Positions 16,235 through 25,242 of a DNA stretch of 58,007 nucleotides are shown piece after piece. The notes below the pieces were generated by a model. That model had not been told where the DNA came from. It saw nothing but the letters and a program-made list of their open reading frames with translations, and did not search any database. Origin of the DNA: Pseudomonadota bacterium (GTDB taxonomy: Bacteria > Desulfobacterota > JAPLJL01); the NCBI GenBank assembly GCA_026388655.1, contig JAPLJI010000170.1:1-58007 (forward strand), given 5' to 3'. A program made the position numbers and the translations under genes. Position 1 is the first letter of the stretch; each line of letters begins with the position of its first letter.

Positions 16235-18241
16235 ATGGAAGGAAAAAGCAAAGGCAAAGGCATCAACGAAGGTCCGATCTCAGCCAAGGATCTGACCACC
16301 GACAAGGTCAAAACCCGGCCCCAGGCCAAGAATCCGGTCAAAGTGACCGACACCACCTTCCGGGACGGGCACCAGTCCTCGATCGCCACCCGGATGAAGA
16401 CCGAGGATATGCTCTGGATGGCCGAGGAAATGGGTAAGTGCAATTTCTTCTCCCTGGAGGTCTGGGGCGGGGCCACTTTTGACGTGCCCCACCGTTTCCT
16501 GGGTGAGGACCCCTGGGAAAGGCCCAAGGTCCTGAAAAAATATTTCCCGAACACTCCTTTTCAGATGCTCCTCCGGGGTCAAAACCTGGTGGCCTATCGC
16601 AACCATCCCGATGACCTGGTCGATGTTTTCGTTGAGCAAGCCGCCGAGATCGGGATTGACATCTTCCGGATCTTCGACGCGGTCAACGACGAGCGCAACC
16701 ACGAGCGTGCGGCCAAAGCGGTCAAGAAAATTGGCAAGCATTACCAGGGGGCGATCTGCTATTCGCTCACCCAGCCCCGCCTGGGCGGACCGGTCTACAA
16801 CCTCGAATATTTCGTGAAAAAAGCCATGATTTTCAAGAACATGGGGGCCGACTCGATCTGCATCAAGGACCAGGCCGGTTTGATCTCGCCCTATGACGCC
16901 TACGATCTGGTCAAGGCCATAAAAGAAGAGACCAAGCTTCCCCTGGAGCTCCACACCCATTACACCAGCGGTCAGGCTTCAATGACGTACCTGAAAGCCA
17001 TCGAGGCGGGGGTGGACATCATCGACACCGCGCTTTCCCCCTTTGCCCTGCGTTCCTCCCAGCCGGCGATCGAGCCGATCGTGGTGGCCCTCTACGGGAC
17101 CGACCGCGACACCGGGCTCGATATCGAGCAGCTGGTGAAATGCGGAAGTATGCTCGAGCAGATCGCCCCGAAATACCGGGATTTCCTGGATAACAGCTCG
17201 ATGTCGGTGATCGACGCCGGGGTGCTCGTGCACCAGATCCCCGGCGGAATGACCTCCAACCTGGTTTCCCAGCTCAAGCAGGCCGACGCCCTCCACCGTT
17301 TCGATGAGGTGAAGAACGAGACCGCCCGGGTCCGGGCCGAACTCGGTTACCCGCCCCTGGTAACCCCCACCAGCCAGATCGTAGGGGTCCAGGCCGTCCA
17401 GAACGTCCTGGCCGGCCGCTACAAAATGGTTTCCAAGGAAACCAAGGACTACTGCTGGGGGCTCTACGGGCGTTCCCCGGCTCCGATGGATCCCGAGATC
17501 CAAAAGCAGGTCTTAAGAGGCTACGAGAAGGGCGAGAAGCCCATCACCTGCCGGGCCGCGGACATGCTCAAACCCGAGCTCGAGAAGGCCAAGGAGGATT
17601 CCAAGGCCGTGGCCAAGAACATGCAGGACGTTCTCCTCTTCGCGATGTTCCCCACCACCGGAGCCAGGTACCTGAAATTCAAATACGGAATTGACAAGGC
17701 CATCCCGGACGACTGGAAGCCGCCCCGGGCTCCCAAGACCCTGGATGAAATCAAGAAGGAAGACGCCCTGATCACCAAGGCCAAGGCCGGGAAACTCGTG
17801 GAGAAGGTGGAGAAAAAGGCCCCGGAAAAAGGCCCGGGCCTCCGCACTTTCAACGTCTTTATCGAAAACGAGTACTACCAGGTCGAGGTGGAAGGCACCG
17901 GCGGTTCAGCCGGGATCAGCATCGCCCCGCCCCGCCCGGTGGCCGCTGCCCCCGCCCCGGCGCCGTCCGCCCCGGCGGCCGCGCCCAAGCCCGAGGAGAA
18001 GAAGGCCCCCACCGCCGACGTCAAGGGTACGCCCCTGCTCTCGCCCATGCCGGGAATGATCATCAGCTATCACGTGAAAGTCGGCGACAAGGTCAAGGCC
18101 GGGGATCCGATCTGCATTCTCGAGGCGATGAAGATGCAGAATACTCTCCCCTCCCCCGTAGCGGGAACTGTGGCGGCGGTGAACTACGGGACGGGCTCGA
18201 CCGTGGCCAAAGACGCCGTCCTCGCGGTCATCGCTCCCTGA
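16235..18241 (+). CDS. biotin-dependent carboxyltransferase (pyruvate carboxylase subunit B / oxaloacetate decarboxylase alpha)
   Basis: 668 residues. The N-terminal carboxyltransferase domain begins TDTTFRDGHQS and has the metal/biotin site motifs WGGATFD, IKDQAGLISP and LHTHYTSG. A PYC_OADA conserved domain follows (about 330-500). An Ala/Pro-rich hinge at about 565-590 then links to a biotinyl domain with the carrier Lys in EAMKMQN near the C-terminus. It moves a carboxyl group between carboxybiotin and pyruvate/oxaloacetate or a related acid. No biotin carboxylase or membrane beta subunit is in the window, so PycB and OadA cannot be told apart. A strong RBS (AAGGAGG) precedes the ATG, and a perfect terminator follows. 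Confidence 0.93.
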   Translation: MEGKSKGKGINEGPISAKDLTTDKVKTRPQAKNPVKVTDTTFRDGHQSSIATRMKTEDMLWMAEEMGKCNFFSLEVWGGATFDVPHRFLGEDPWERPKVLKKYFPNTPFQMLLRGQNLVAYRNHPDDLVDVFVEQAAEIGIDIFRIFDAVNDERNHERAAKAVKKIGKHYQGAICYSLTQPRLGGPVYNLEYFVKKAMIFKNMGADSICIKDQAGLISPYDAYDLVKAIKEETKLPLELHTHYTSGQASMTYLKAIEAGVDIIDTALSPFALRSSQPAIEPIVVALYGTDRDTGLDIEQLVKCGSMLEQIAPKYRDFLDNSSMSVIDAGVLVHQIPGGMTSNLVSQLKQADALHRFDEVKNETARVRAELGYPPLVTPTSQIVGVQAVQNVLAGRYKMVSKETKDYCWGLYGRSPAPMDPEIQKQVLRGYEKGEKPITCRAADMLKPELEKAKEDSKAVAKNMQDVLLFAMFPTTGARYLKFKYGIDKAIPDDWKPPRAPKTLDEIKKEDALITKAKAGKLVEKVEKKAPEKGPGLRTFNVFIENEYYQVEVEGTGGSAGISIAPPRPVAAAPAPAPSAPAAAPKPEEKKAPTADVKGTPLLSPMPGMIISYHVKVGDKVKAGDPICILEAMKMQNTLPSPVAGTVAAVNYGTGSTVAKDAVLAVIAP

Positions 18242-18267
18242 TCCAGGCTAAAGGAATAAAAACTTTT

Positions 18268-18309
18268 CGGGGGTGAGAACTTTCCGGTTCTCACCCCCGA
18301 TTCTTTTTC
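18268..18309 (+). terminator. rho-independent terminator
   Basis: A perfect 13-bp stem, CGGGGGTGAGAAC (18268-18280) paired with GTTCTCACCCCCG (18287-18299), with a 6-base loop. It is followed by ATTCTTTTTC. It closes the carboxyltransferase operon 26 bases after the stop. Confidence 0.93.
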
Positions 18310-18349
18310 ATCCCTGAATCTTAAAAATCCAAATATCAAAACAAAAAAA

Positions 18350-18473
18350 GTTCCCGGCCTCGAGTTTGAAAATCGTTTATTCGAGGTTTTGACCTTTGGG
18401 CTTCATTTGACATTTGCCCCTCCGGGGTCGTGGGAAGCTTTGAAATTTGTCATTTCTGGCGACTGGCTGCCGG
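18350..18473. repeat. phrase-like repeat, family A
   Basis: Runs of TTTGACC, CATTTGACATTTGCC and GAAATTTGTCATTT between the terminator and the NUDIX gene. Part of it matches, in reverse complement, the repeat after mltG (GAGGGGCAAATGTCAAAT at 2753-2770). The neighbouring bases 18478-18510 are family C words and are translated as the NUDIX C-terminus. Confidence 0.55.
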
Positions 18474-18995
18474 TTACCTCTTGGCCCTATGCGCTTTGCC
18501 CTCTGCCACCGATGGTCTCTTCCCGGTTTTTCGATAGCGGAAGTAATCCTCCAGAATCCGGCGATGATCAAAAGCAATCGCCGCGGGCAGGTTGTTCTTA
18601 TGAAAGATCCCGAGGGCCCGGGCATCATCCCTGGCCCGGGGCTTCCCGGAGGAAACCCGGGCCAGGAAAACCGTGGTCACGGTGTGATGGCGGGGGTCCC
18701 GTCCGGGGTCGGAATAGGTGTGAAACTGCTCCCGTAATTCCACCCGGAGCGAGGTTTCTTCCCGGGCTTCCCGCCGGGCCGCCGCCTCGAGCGACTCCCC
18801 GTAATCCACGAATCCACCCGGGAGGGCGTATCCCGGGGGCGGATTTTTCCTCTCGATCAAAACAACGCCTCCGGAAACCTCGATGATAATGTCAACGGTC
18901 AGAAGCGGATTCCGGTAGCCGTCTTTTCCCTTGGATATTTTATTCACCCTTGCTTTTCCCGGGATAACCTTTTTTAGTTTTAATAAATAAGTCAT
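18474..18995 (-). CDS. NUDIX hydrolase
   Basis: 173 residues with the complete Nudix box GX5EX7REXXEEXX ([20 protein letters not shown]), preceded by [15 protein letters not shown] enzymes hydrolyse nucleoside diphosphates linked to other groups. The [15 protein letters not shown] sequence is like ADP-ribose/nucleotide-sanitising members, but the substrate is open. The N-terminal 20 residues ([20 protein letters not shown]) are basic. The last dozen residues ([11 protein letters not shown]) are encoded by a repeat of GCATAGGGC-like words and are probably not part of the fold. Confidence 0.88.
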   Translation of the reverse strand: MTYLLKLKKVIPGKARVNKISKGKDGYRNPLLTVDIIIEVSGGVVLIERKNPPPGYALPGGFVDYGESLEAAARREAREETSLRVELREQFHTYSDPGRDPRHHTVTTVFLARVSSGKPRARDDARALGIFHKNNLPAAIAFDHRRILEDYFRYRKTGKRPSVAEGKAHRAKR

Positions 18996-19067
18996 AAATA
19001 AGTCCCATTATTAATTTATTAATATTACTATGGATATCCTGGCTTCAATCCGGTCCGTAATTTCTGC

Positions 19068-19111
19068 TTGACCTTGTTTATGACTAACTATATCCTTTTA
19101 ACATATAAGCT
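19068..19111 (+). promoter_or_regulatory. possible promoter of the lipoprotein/TonB receptor operon
   Basis: AT-rich leader with TTGACC at 19068-19073 and TATATC at 19089-19094 (15-base spacer, shorter than ideal). A TATAAG further on is similar to the better promoter at 31883. No Zur- or Fur-like palindrome was obvious by eye. The assignment is weak. Confidence 0.3.
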
Positions 19112-19135
19112 TATGATACCCACTAAGAAGGAGCA

Positions 19136-20884
19136 ATGAAACTTCGTCTGCAAAAGATGGTTTGTTCGTTGCTTTTGGTTCTGCCCCTCTCTCTTCTGCT
19201 CACCTGCGCGCAGCAGACAGACCCGGCCAAGATGAAAATCCAGGAGCTCCTGGCCGAGGGAAAAACCTATCTCGGCAACTCTAATTTTGACGGCGCCGTC
19301 CAGTCCTTCCAGCTTATCCTGAACGAATACGACCCCGAGAACCTCGATGCGCTGTACGGAGTGGCCATTTCTTTAACCCTGAAACAGCTGGCCGGGATGA
19401 GCGATCAATTCCAGTCGATTTTTGACACGTTATTCAAGATGATCGGAGGCATCACTTCCGACCCGCCCCGGAAATTCACCCCCCAGGCGACCTCCGGGGT
19501 CAATGCCATCGTGGAAAGTGTGGTGGATGACGCTGTCCTGGACGCATTAGATGCCGTCTTTCCCTACTGGGACAAACTCAAACAACACCCTGAATTCAGC
19601 ATGACCCTCGACAGCGTTCCGCTCACGATCGGGGTTGAACCTTACCTGGTCTACAAAAGTGACATGGGGGGCGTAGCCGACCTGGGAACGGTTTACTTCG
19701 TCTCCGCGATTATGCGATTTTTCAAATCCTTAATTTACATTATGTATGCCGTTAATCTCGACCTGACCCCCTCCCTCCCCGGGCTGATTCAGCAGTTTCT
19801 TCCCATCCTTCAGGGCCAGCAAAGCCTCACGGTTGACCGGGATTTTATCCTTGGCCTCCTGGCTTATATAGTTGATTCCTCCCCGAAGTTTCTTACCCTC
19901 GAACCCTCCGAGGGCAAAAACAGGCTTTCCGAGGCCGCGGATCTTATGGCCGGGTCCATCCAGGACCTGCTCAGCTGTTTGGACTTCATTAGCGCGGAAA
20001 AGAGCAGTCAGTTAAACCATATAGTCGCTTATAAGTTCGAAAACAATAAGCAGTGTATGATTTTTAATATTAAGCAAGACGGCAAGCCCATGGTAATTGA
20101 ATTCGAATTTGCCGACCAGGTCCGGGCCAGCTTCCAGAACCTGATCTCGAGTTTCCAATCCTCCGGCGGAGTGCAGGCGAGCTGGTCCCAGGACATGGCC
20201 CCCTACCTGGGTCTCCTCCTGCAGGGTCTGCTCCAGGCCGGGTTGCTGGATCCCGTTCTCGCCTTCGCCCTGCCCATGCTCCAGCCGTATCTCGGCGCGG
20301 ATACGGTGGCGATGGTCAACCAGTTGATGGGAACCGTGAAGACAATGGCCCAAGGCGGTCTCCTGGCCGGGGGGATGACCACGATTATCCCGGACGTGAT
20401 CCAGTTCGACTTCGGCAAATTCATGCATGATCCCCCCGCGCGGTTTATCCGCCTCATCCTGCCCGCGGTGGTCAAGGTCAAGGATGACAATGGGAATATA
20501 ATTTATGATCAGAAAGGGGATCCCATACTTAAACTTTTACTTGAATATGAATGCACCGATCTGGCCGATAATTCCCTGTGGTGCCCTTACCCGGAAACCA
20601 TCACCTCGAGCGCCCATTTTATCGGAACCGACTACCAGATTGCTGATGACGGAATCAAGAATCCCCTGCCCTACATTTCTTCCCAGGATCCTTCCCTCGG
20701 TGGTCTGCTTTATCTGAACCTAAATTCCTTGGACCCGAGTTTAGACAACTCATTCCATCAGCCCACTTCCTATGAGTTCAATTACTTCCTGGGCAAGGTC
20801 ATCGGCGGCCTCCTGGGCGGGCTAGGCAATCTCACCTCCTCCCCCGGAACCCCAGCCATGATCCGGAGGCCCTCGGGCAGTTGA
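19136..20884 (+). CDS. lipoprotein with N-terminal TPR-like region, paralogue A
   Basis: 582 residues. The signal peptide ends LLLTCAQQ, with Cys 24 or so as the lipidation site. Residues 34-75 are TPR-like (LLAEGKTYLGNSNFDGAVQSFQ). The rest is a large helical/hydrophobic domain rich in Leu, Gln and Met (GLLLQGLLQAGLLDPVLAF) and ending in GGLLGGLGNLTSS. The C-terminal 180 residues align by eye with the next gene: FDFGKFMHDPPARF..., LEYEC, AHFIGTDY, SLGGLLYLNLNSLD and YEFNYFLGKVIGG. No family was recognised. It is an outer-membrane or periplasmic lipoprotein that starts an operon of four + strand genes. The RBS AAGGAG lies six bases upstream. Confidence 0.8.
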   Translation: MKLRLQKMVCSLLLVLPLSLLLTCAQQTDPAKMKIQELLAEGKTYLGNSNFDGAVQSFQLILNEYDPENLDALYGVAISLTLKQLAGMSDQFQSIFDTLFKMIGGITSDPPRKFTPQATSGVNAIVESVVDDAVLDALDAVFPYWDKLKQHPEFSMTLDSVPLTIGVEPYLVYKSDMGGVADLGTVYFVSAIMRFFKSLIYIMYAVNLDLTPSLPGLIQQFLPILQGQQSLTVDRDFILGLLAYIVDSSPKFLTLEPSEGKNRLSEAADLMAGSIQDLLSCLDFISAEKSSQLNHIVAYKFENNKQCMIFNIKQDGKPMVIEFEFADQVRASFQNLISSFQSSGGVQASWSQDMAPYLGLLLQGLLQAGLLDPVLAFALPMLQPYLGADTVAMVNQLMGTVKTMAQGGLLAGGMTTIIPDVIQFDFGKFMHDPPARFIRLILPAVVKVKDDNGNIIYDQKGDPILKLLLEYECTDLADNSLWCPYPETITSSAHFIGTDYQIADDGIKNPLPYISSQDPSLGGLLYLNLNSLDPSLDNSFHQPTSYEFNYFLGKVIGGLLGGLGNLTSSPGTPAMIRRPSGS

Positions 20885-20903
20885 CCCTAAGCAAGGAGAA
20901 AAC

Positions 20904-22796
20904 GTGAAATTTCACCGAAAAAACAGCTGGTTCATTACTCTCGGCATCGTCTTCTCCGCTTTCTCCCTGAGCCTGCTTTCCGCCTGCGACGGCAATAACA
21001 CCACTCCTGGCTCCCAGATCCACGAGCCCGGGCCCTGTGACCTCGAGCTTCAGGAAGGAAAAAATTTCCTGATGCAGGGAAATTATTTTCAGGCCCAGGA
21101 CCGCTTCTTCCAATGCGTGGAAAAATATCCGGACAACGTGACCGGTTTTTCCGCGGCCGCGGCCGACCAGCAAAAAATGACCTCGGAATATGGGTACATC
21201 CTCTCTCGAACCCTTTTAACCGTGGCGCAGGTTTCCATCACGATGGAGGAACTGGTCTCCTCCGCGGGCGGGCTTCTTTCCGGGGTTTTGACCCCCGCGC
21301 AGATTCCCGCTTCGAGCCTGAATATCATCGTGAGCAACCTGGTGTACGGAACCATCCTCAAGGAAGCCGATCACCTGAGACCTTACCTGGCCGATCTGAA
21401 AACATTATCGGTCGCGCCTTCCTTTATTATTAACGATCCGGAAACCGACGCGGTCGAGTCGATCCCGGTTTATCTGGGGAAAAATAACGAAGTCCTCTGG
21501 CTCTCCCTGACCGGGGAGCTGGACCGGGGGGAAATCGAGTTAATCGATTCCTTCCTGGCCGTGACCCAGGGCCTCTCGGAAACCGCGCTCAGCATCAACT
21601 TTGAGGTTGACCTCAACGCGGTGTTCGAGTCGATTGTGCAGGCCGTGGCGAGGATTATTTCCGGCACGCCGATCCCCATTGGCGGCAACCTATATCTGGG
21701 ATCGCCTTCTGTAGATTCGGACCTGGTCCTCGTTCCCCTGGTCACCTCCATCGCCGCTTTTGCCCTCAACAACTCCCCCGCTTTTATGACCCTTAACTAT
21801 TCCAGCCTGCTCCCGAAGGGCGGGGGCCCCCCCCTGCTCCTGGATGCCGCCGATAAAATCGGGGAAGGCTGCGGCAATTTCCTTTCGGCCTTCGACAAGA
21901 TCCGGGCCGAGGGCAACGATGCTTCCGATCCCTTCGCCATCGTCACCAAGGACGGCAAGGAAAACTTCCGGCTCACTTACCTGGATCCGACCGGCGCGCA
22001 GAAAGTAGTGGACATCCCCACCCAGCCCAAATTCTTTTCCGCCATCCAGAACGTCCAGAACAGCGTAACCGGCACCAGCACCTCCCCGGGAGCCAACCCG
22101 CGGGTTTCCTGGGCCGAGGATTTGTCCTGGTTGGTGAGCTATGGAGCCTCCATTTTCCTCCAGACCGGAGGGGTGAACGCCCTGTTAGACATAACCGTGG
22201 CCAAGATCAGTCCTTCCCTGTCCAGCCAGCTAAAAAATTATACGAAATCCCTGCCCCTGACCCCGAACCTGATTAACGGCTTGCTCCTGTCCATGGTTCA
22301 GGACGCCATCCAGCTGGATCTGGGTTACTATTATCACAATCCCAAAGACCGCTATCTCCGTGACGTCCTCCCCTACTGGACCGACTTTAAAGACGGCCAG
22401 GGAAACGGTTACCTTATCCTCGAGTATGAATGCCCCATTCCCGCCACATACACTGGCAACCCCAGTTATCCCCTGGGAACCACCGCCTATACCTGTCCGG
22501 CGGGAACGATCACCGATGCCGGCCACTTCGCCAACCTGGACATAAATTACAAACCGGACGAAAGCTCCAATCTGCCCGGGGCGATTCCACCGGACGAACT
22601 CCTGGCCGGTCTCCCCTACCTCGCCTGGCAGGACCCGACTTTTAATAACTCCCTTTTCCTCAACTTGAATAACATCGATTGCGGCACTTGCCCCGCCAGT
22701 TTCGCCGAACCCGGGCTCTGGGAATTCAATTACTTCACGATCAAAATCCTGGGGAACCTGCTCAACCTGATCCAATCCCTGGGGGGGTTGACTTAG
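20904..22796 (+). CDS. lipoprotein with N-terminal TPR-like region, paralogue B
   Basis: 630 residues starting at GTG, six bases after AAGGAG. The lipobox is LLSACDGN. A TPR-like unit follows (LQEGKNFLMQGNYFQAQDRFFQ). The body parallels paralogue A, with shared C-terminal landmarks: LDLGYYYHNPKDRYLRDVLP, LEYEC, AGHFANLDINYK, LPYLAWQDPTFNNSLFLNLN and WEFNYFTIKILGNLL. B has an extra Cys-rich insert (CPIPATYTGN to TAYTC, and CGTCP). The pair arose by tandem duplication and lies eight bases upstream of the TonB receptor gene, so the products probably act with it at the outer membrane. No known family was recognised. Confidence 0.8.
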   Translation: MKFHRKNSWFITLGIVFSAFSLSLLSACDGNNTTPGSQIHEPGPCDLELQEGKNFLMQGNYFQAQDRFFQCVEKYPDNVTGFSAAAADQQKMTSEYGYILSRTLLTVAQVSITMEELVSSAGGLLSGVLTPAQIPASSLNIIVSNLVYGTILKEADHLRPYLADLKTLSVAPSFIINDPETDAVESIPVYLGKNNEVLWLSLTGELDRGEIELIDSFLAVTQGLSETALSINFEVDLNAVFESIVQAVARIISGTPIPIGGNLYLGSPSVDSDLVLVPLVTSIAAFALNNSPAFMTLNYSSLLPKGGGPPLLLDAADKIGEGCGNFLSAFDKIRAEGNDASDPFAIVTKDGKENFRLTYLDPTGAQKVVDIPTQPKFFSAIQNVQNSVTGTSTSPGANPRVSWAEDLSWLVSYGASIFLQTGGVNALLDITVAKISPSLSSQLKNYTKSLPLTPNLINGLLLSMVQDAIQLDLGYYYHNPKDRYLRDVLPYWTDFKDGQGNGYLILEYECPIPATYTGNPSYPLGTTAYTCPAGTITDAGHFANLDINYKPDESSNLPGAIPPDELLAGLPYLAWQDPTFNNSLFLNLNNIDCGTCPASFAEPGLWEFNYFTIKILGNLLNLIQSLGGLT

Positions 22797-22803
22797 CCGG
22801 CTT

Positions 22804-25188
22804 ATGCTTCCCGATCGGAAACCATTCCGCCCGGTTCTGGTCATGATCCTGCTCGCCTTCTCCGGCGCTCTCTCCCGGCTTTCCGCCGCCGAGCTGATCG
22901 ACCTGGAAATCCACCACATCCCTCCCGACGCGATCCAGGCCGACCAGTCGCTGACCATCAGCGCCGATATCATGGATTCCCAGCAGGTCGCCATGGCCAT
23001 CATCAACTGGAGGGTCATCGGGGAACCGGGTTTCCGCCGGAACAAGATGATCCTCTCCGATCCCTCCCGCCACCGCTTTACCGCCACGATTCCCGCGGCC
23101 TGGCTGGCCCGCCCCGGGATCGAATACTTTATTTCCGCCGTGGATATCAACCAGGAATTCCATCCCCTGTTCAAGGATGAAAAATTCCCCCAGCAGGTCT
23201 GGTTCGAGGGGGAAAAACCCCGGGCCCCCGAGGCCACCCAGGCCGTCCGGGAGGAATTCGCCCTCTTCGCCGCCGAGGAGGTCATTACCACCGCCGCCAA
23301 GCACGAGCAGAAACTGATCGAGGCCCCCTCCGCGGTCAGCGTGATCTCCCGCGAGGAAATCCAGGCCATGGGCCTGACTTCGCTCGCGGACATCCTCCGG
23401 ATCGTCCCCGGGATCGAGGTTTACGAGATCAGCCCCGGCTACCCGGTGGTGGGGTTCCGCGGTCAGACCAATGAAACCAACGACCTGGTCGTGGTCCTCC
23501 TGGACGGGAGGGAAGTGAACAACCCGGCTTTGGGCACCACCTTTTATTCCGCCCTGCCCGTTTCCCCGCTGGAAATTGAAAGAATTGAAATCATCCGCGG
23601 TCCGGGCAGCTCCCTTTACGGCGCCAACGCCTTTTCCGGGGTCATCAACATCATCACCCAGTCCGAGAAAGCCGCCGACCGGATCGTCTCCGGCTATGGG
23701 GGCGGGGGCAACGGCGGCCATCCAATTCTCGGAACCTTCCTCCGGGCGGGGGGATTCCTCCAGGCCAAGAATCATTATTACGTTAGCGGCGGCTACCAGC
23801 AGGAGGCTTTCTGGTCCACCCGCCTGGGAAACGCCCAGGCTGTGGGATACGGCCGGGCCCAGTTCCAGCGCCGGTTCGACCAGGAAGGCAAGATCGCCCT
23901 GAGCCTCGAGGGAGGGGTTGATTCCGGAAACTGGGATTACTTCTTTCCCCTCTCCGCCGTCGGGATGTCCGGGCAGGAGTACTTCGCCCGCCTCGGTTTC
24001 CGGGGTTACGGCCTATCCACCCAGCTTTACTGGAACCGGCTCAACGGGAACATGAAATTCATCGACCCGGATCTAGAAACCCTAACCCGGCATATCCAGG
24101 TGCCCCTCAACACGGATGTTCTCGACCTATCTCTCCAGTATGATTACGATTTCGGCCGCTGGAGCCGCCTGATCACGGGGGGAAACTTCCGGATCAACCA
24201 GTTCCAATCCTACGAATTTGAACCGAACAAAAAACAGGAGAACGACTACGGGGGATTCATCCAGGATGAAATCCGCCCCCTGAATCCGCTCATCCTCACC
24301 CTCGGGGTCCGCTACGACGGAAGCGACACGATCAAGGAAAGAACCCCGAGCCCGCGGGCCAGCGCCACCTACATCCTGAAACAGGACCAGGCCCTCCGGG
24401 CCTCCTTCGGCCAGGCCTTCCGCAAGCCTTCTTTCCTCCAGTACGGGATGCGCATCAGGGGCCTGCAGGATGCGGTTCCTCCGGTTCCCATCTCCGAGCC
24501 GGTGGTGGAGAGTTACACCCAGAAGGTCCAGGCCTACGAGCTGGGCTACAGCGGGAAATTCATGAACCGGTTTAAAACCGGCCTGGATCTATATTACAAT
24601 CTCTACCGCGACCTGATCGCATTCGATCTGAGCCATAACGAATTTTCCAACTGGAAGCAGAACAGCAAGACCTACGCCGTCGGCGGGGAACTGTCCCTCG
24701 AGGTCGGGATCAATAAATATTTAAGCTCGATCGCCAACTATTCCTTCAACCAGATCTACTCGGATTACTCCAACCCCGAACTGGGAATCGCGAAGGGCAC
24801 CCAGTTGAAAGAGGCCCCTGTCCACAAGGCCAACCTCGCGCTCAATCTCAAGTGGCATTCCCTCTCTTCCCGCCTCTCCTTCCATTATTACGGTGAACGC
24901 ACCATCTCGGATTTCCGCACCCTCGACATCCCCTCCACGATGGTGGACATCCAGAACCCGGTCAAGGTTTCAGCCTTCTACCTGGTGAACCTGCGGATCG
25001 CCTATTCGCTCTGGCGGGACCGGCTGGAGCTGGGCTTGACCATGCAGGATCTCAAGGATCTTTTCACCGGCAAATCCCAATACCAGTACCAGAGCATCTA
25101 CTATTGGACCGCCAGCTCGGCCACCCATGACTTCGGGGGGGAAATGATCCGGGGCCTGGTCTACGGCACCCTGGAGCTCAAATTCTGA
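22804..25188 (+). CDS. TonB-dependent outer membrane receptor
   Basis: 794 residues with a signal peptide (to about residue 29, ending RLSAA). A beta-rich, Ig-like N-terminal domain follows (about 30-145). The plug domain (about 155-275) contains SAVSVISREEIQAMG, LADILRIVPGIEV, LLDGREVN and IEIIRGPGSSLYGANAFSGVINII. A 22-strand-type barrel ends in Phe (LELKF), the outer-membrane insertion signal. The plug motifs are those of siderophore/cobalamin/metal receptors, but ligand cannot be called from sequence. The extra domain before the plug is not the usual STN signalling domain. Translation follows paralogue B by seven bases. folE2 lies 54 bases downstream. Confidence 0.95.
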   Translation: MLPDRKPFRPVLVMILLAFSGALSRLSAAELIDLEIHHIPPDAIQADQSLTISADIMDSQQVAMAIINWRVIGEPGFRRNKMILSDPSRHRFTATIPAAWLARPGIEYFISAVDINQEFHPLFKDEKFPQQVWFEGEKPRAPEATQAVREEFALFAAEEVITTAAKHEQKLIEAPSAVSVISREEIQAMGLTSLADILRIVPGIEVYEISPGYPVVGFRGQTNETNDLVVVLLDGREVNNPALGTTFYSALPVSPLEIERIEIIRGPGSSLYGANAFSGVINIITQSEKAADRIVSGYGGGGNGGHPILGTFLRAGGFLQAKNHYYVSGGYQQEAFWSTRLGNAQAVGYGRAQFQRRFDQEGKIALSLEGGVDSGNWDYFFPLSAVGMSGQEYFARLGFRGYGLSTQLYWNRLNGNMKFIDPDLETLTRHIQVPLNTDVLDLSLQYDYDFGRWSRLITGGNFRINQFQSYEFEPNKKQENDYGGFIQDEIRPLNPLILTLGVRYDGSDTIKERTPSPRASATYILKQDQALRASFGQAFRKPSFLQYGMRIRGLQDAVPPVPISEPVVESYTQKVQAYELGYSGKFMNRFKTGLDLYYNLYRDLIAFDLSHNEFSNWKQNSKTYAVGGELSLEVGINKYLSSIANYSFNQIYSDYSNPELGIAKGTQLKEAPVHKANLALNLKWHSLSSRLSFHYYGERTISDFRTLDIPSTMVDIQNPVKVSAFYLVNLRIAYSLWRDRLELGLTMQDLKDLFTGKSQYQYQSIYYWTASSATHDFGGEMIRGLVYGTLELKF

Positions 25189-25242
25189 AATCTCCGCACC
25201 TTAAACGTTTCGCCCCTTAAGCCCAACTTACAACCCACCTCA

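Noticed and set aside
19020-19135. Zur- or Fur-like operator before the lipoprotein/TonB receptor operon
   Set aside because: The leader is AT-rich but no convincing palindrome of the expected form was found by eye.
22230-23393. 387-codon - strand open frame
   Set aside because: Antisense to the second lipoprotein and TonB receptor; the + strand frames have signal peptides and plug motifs.
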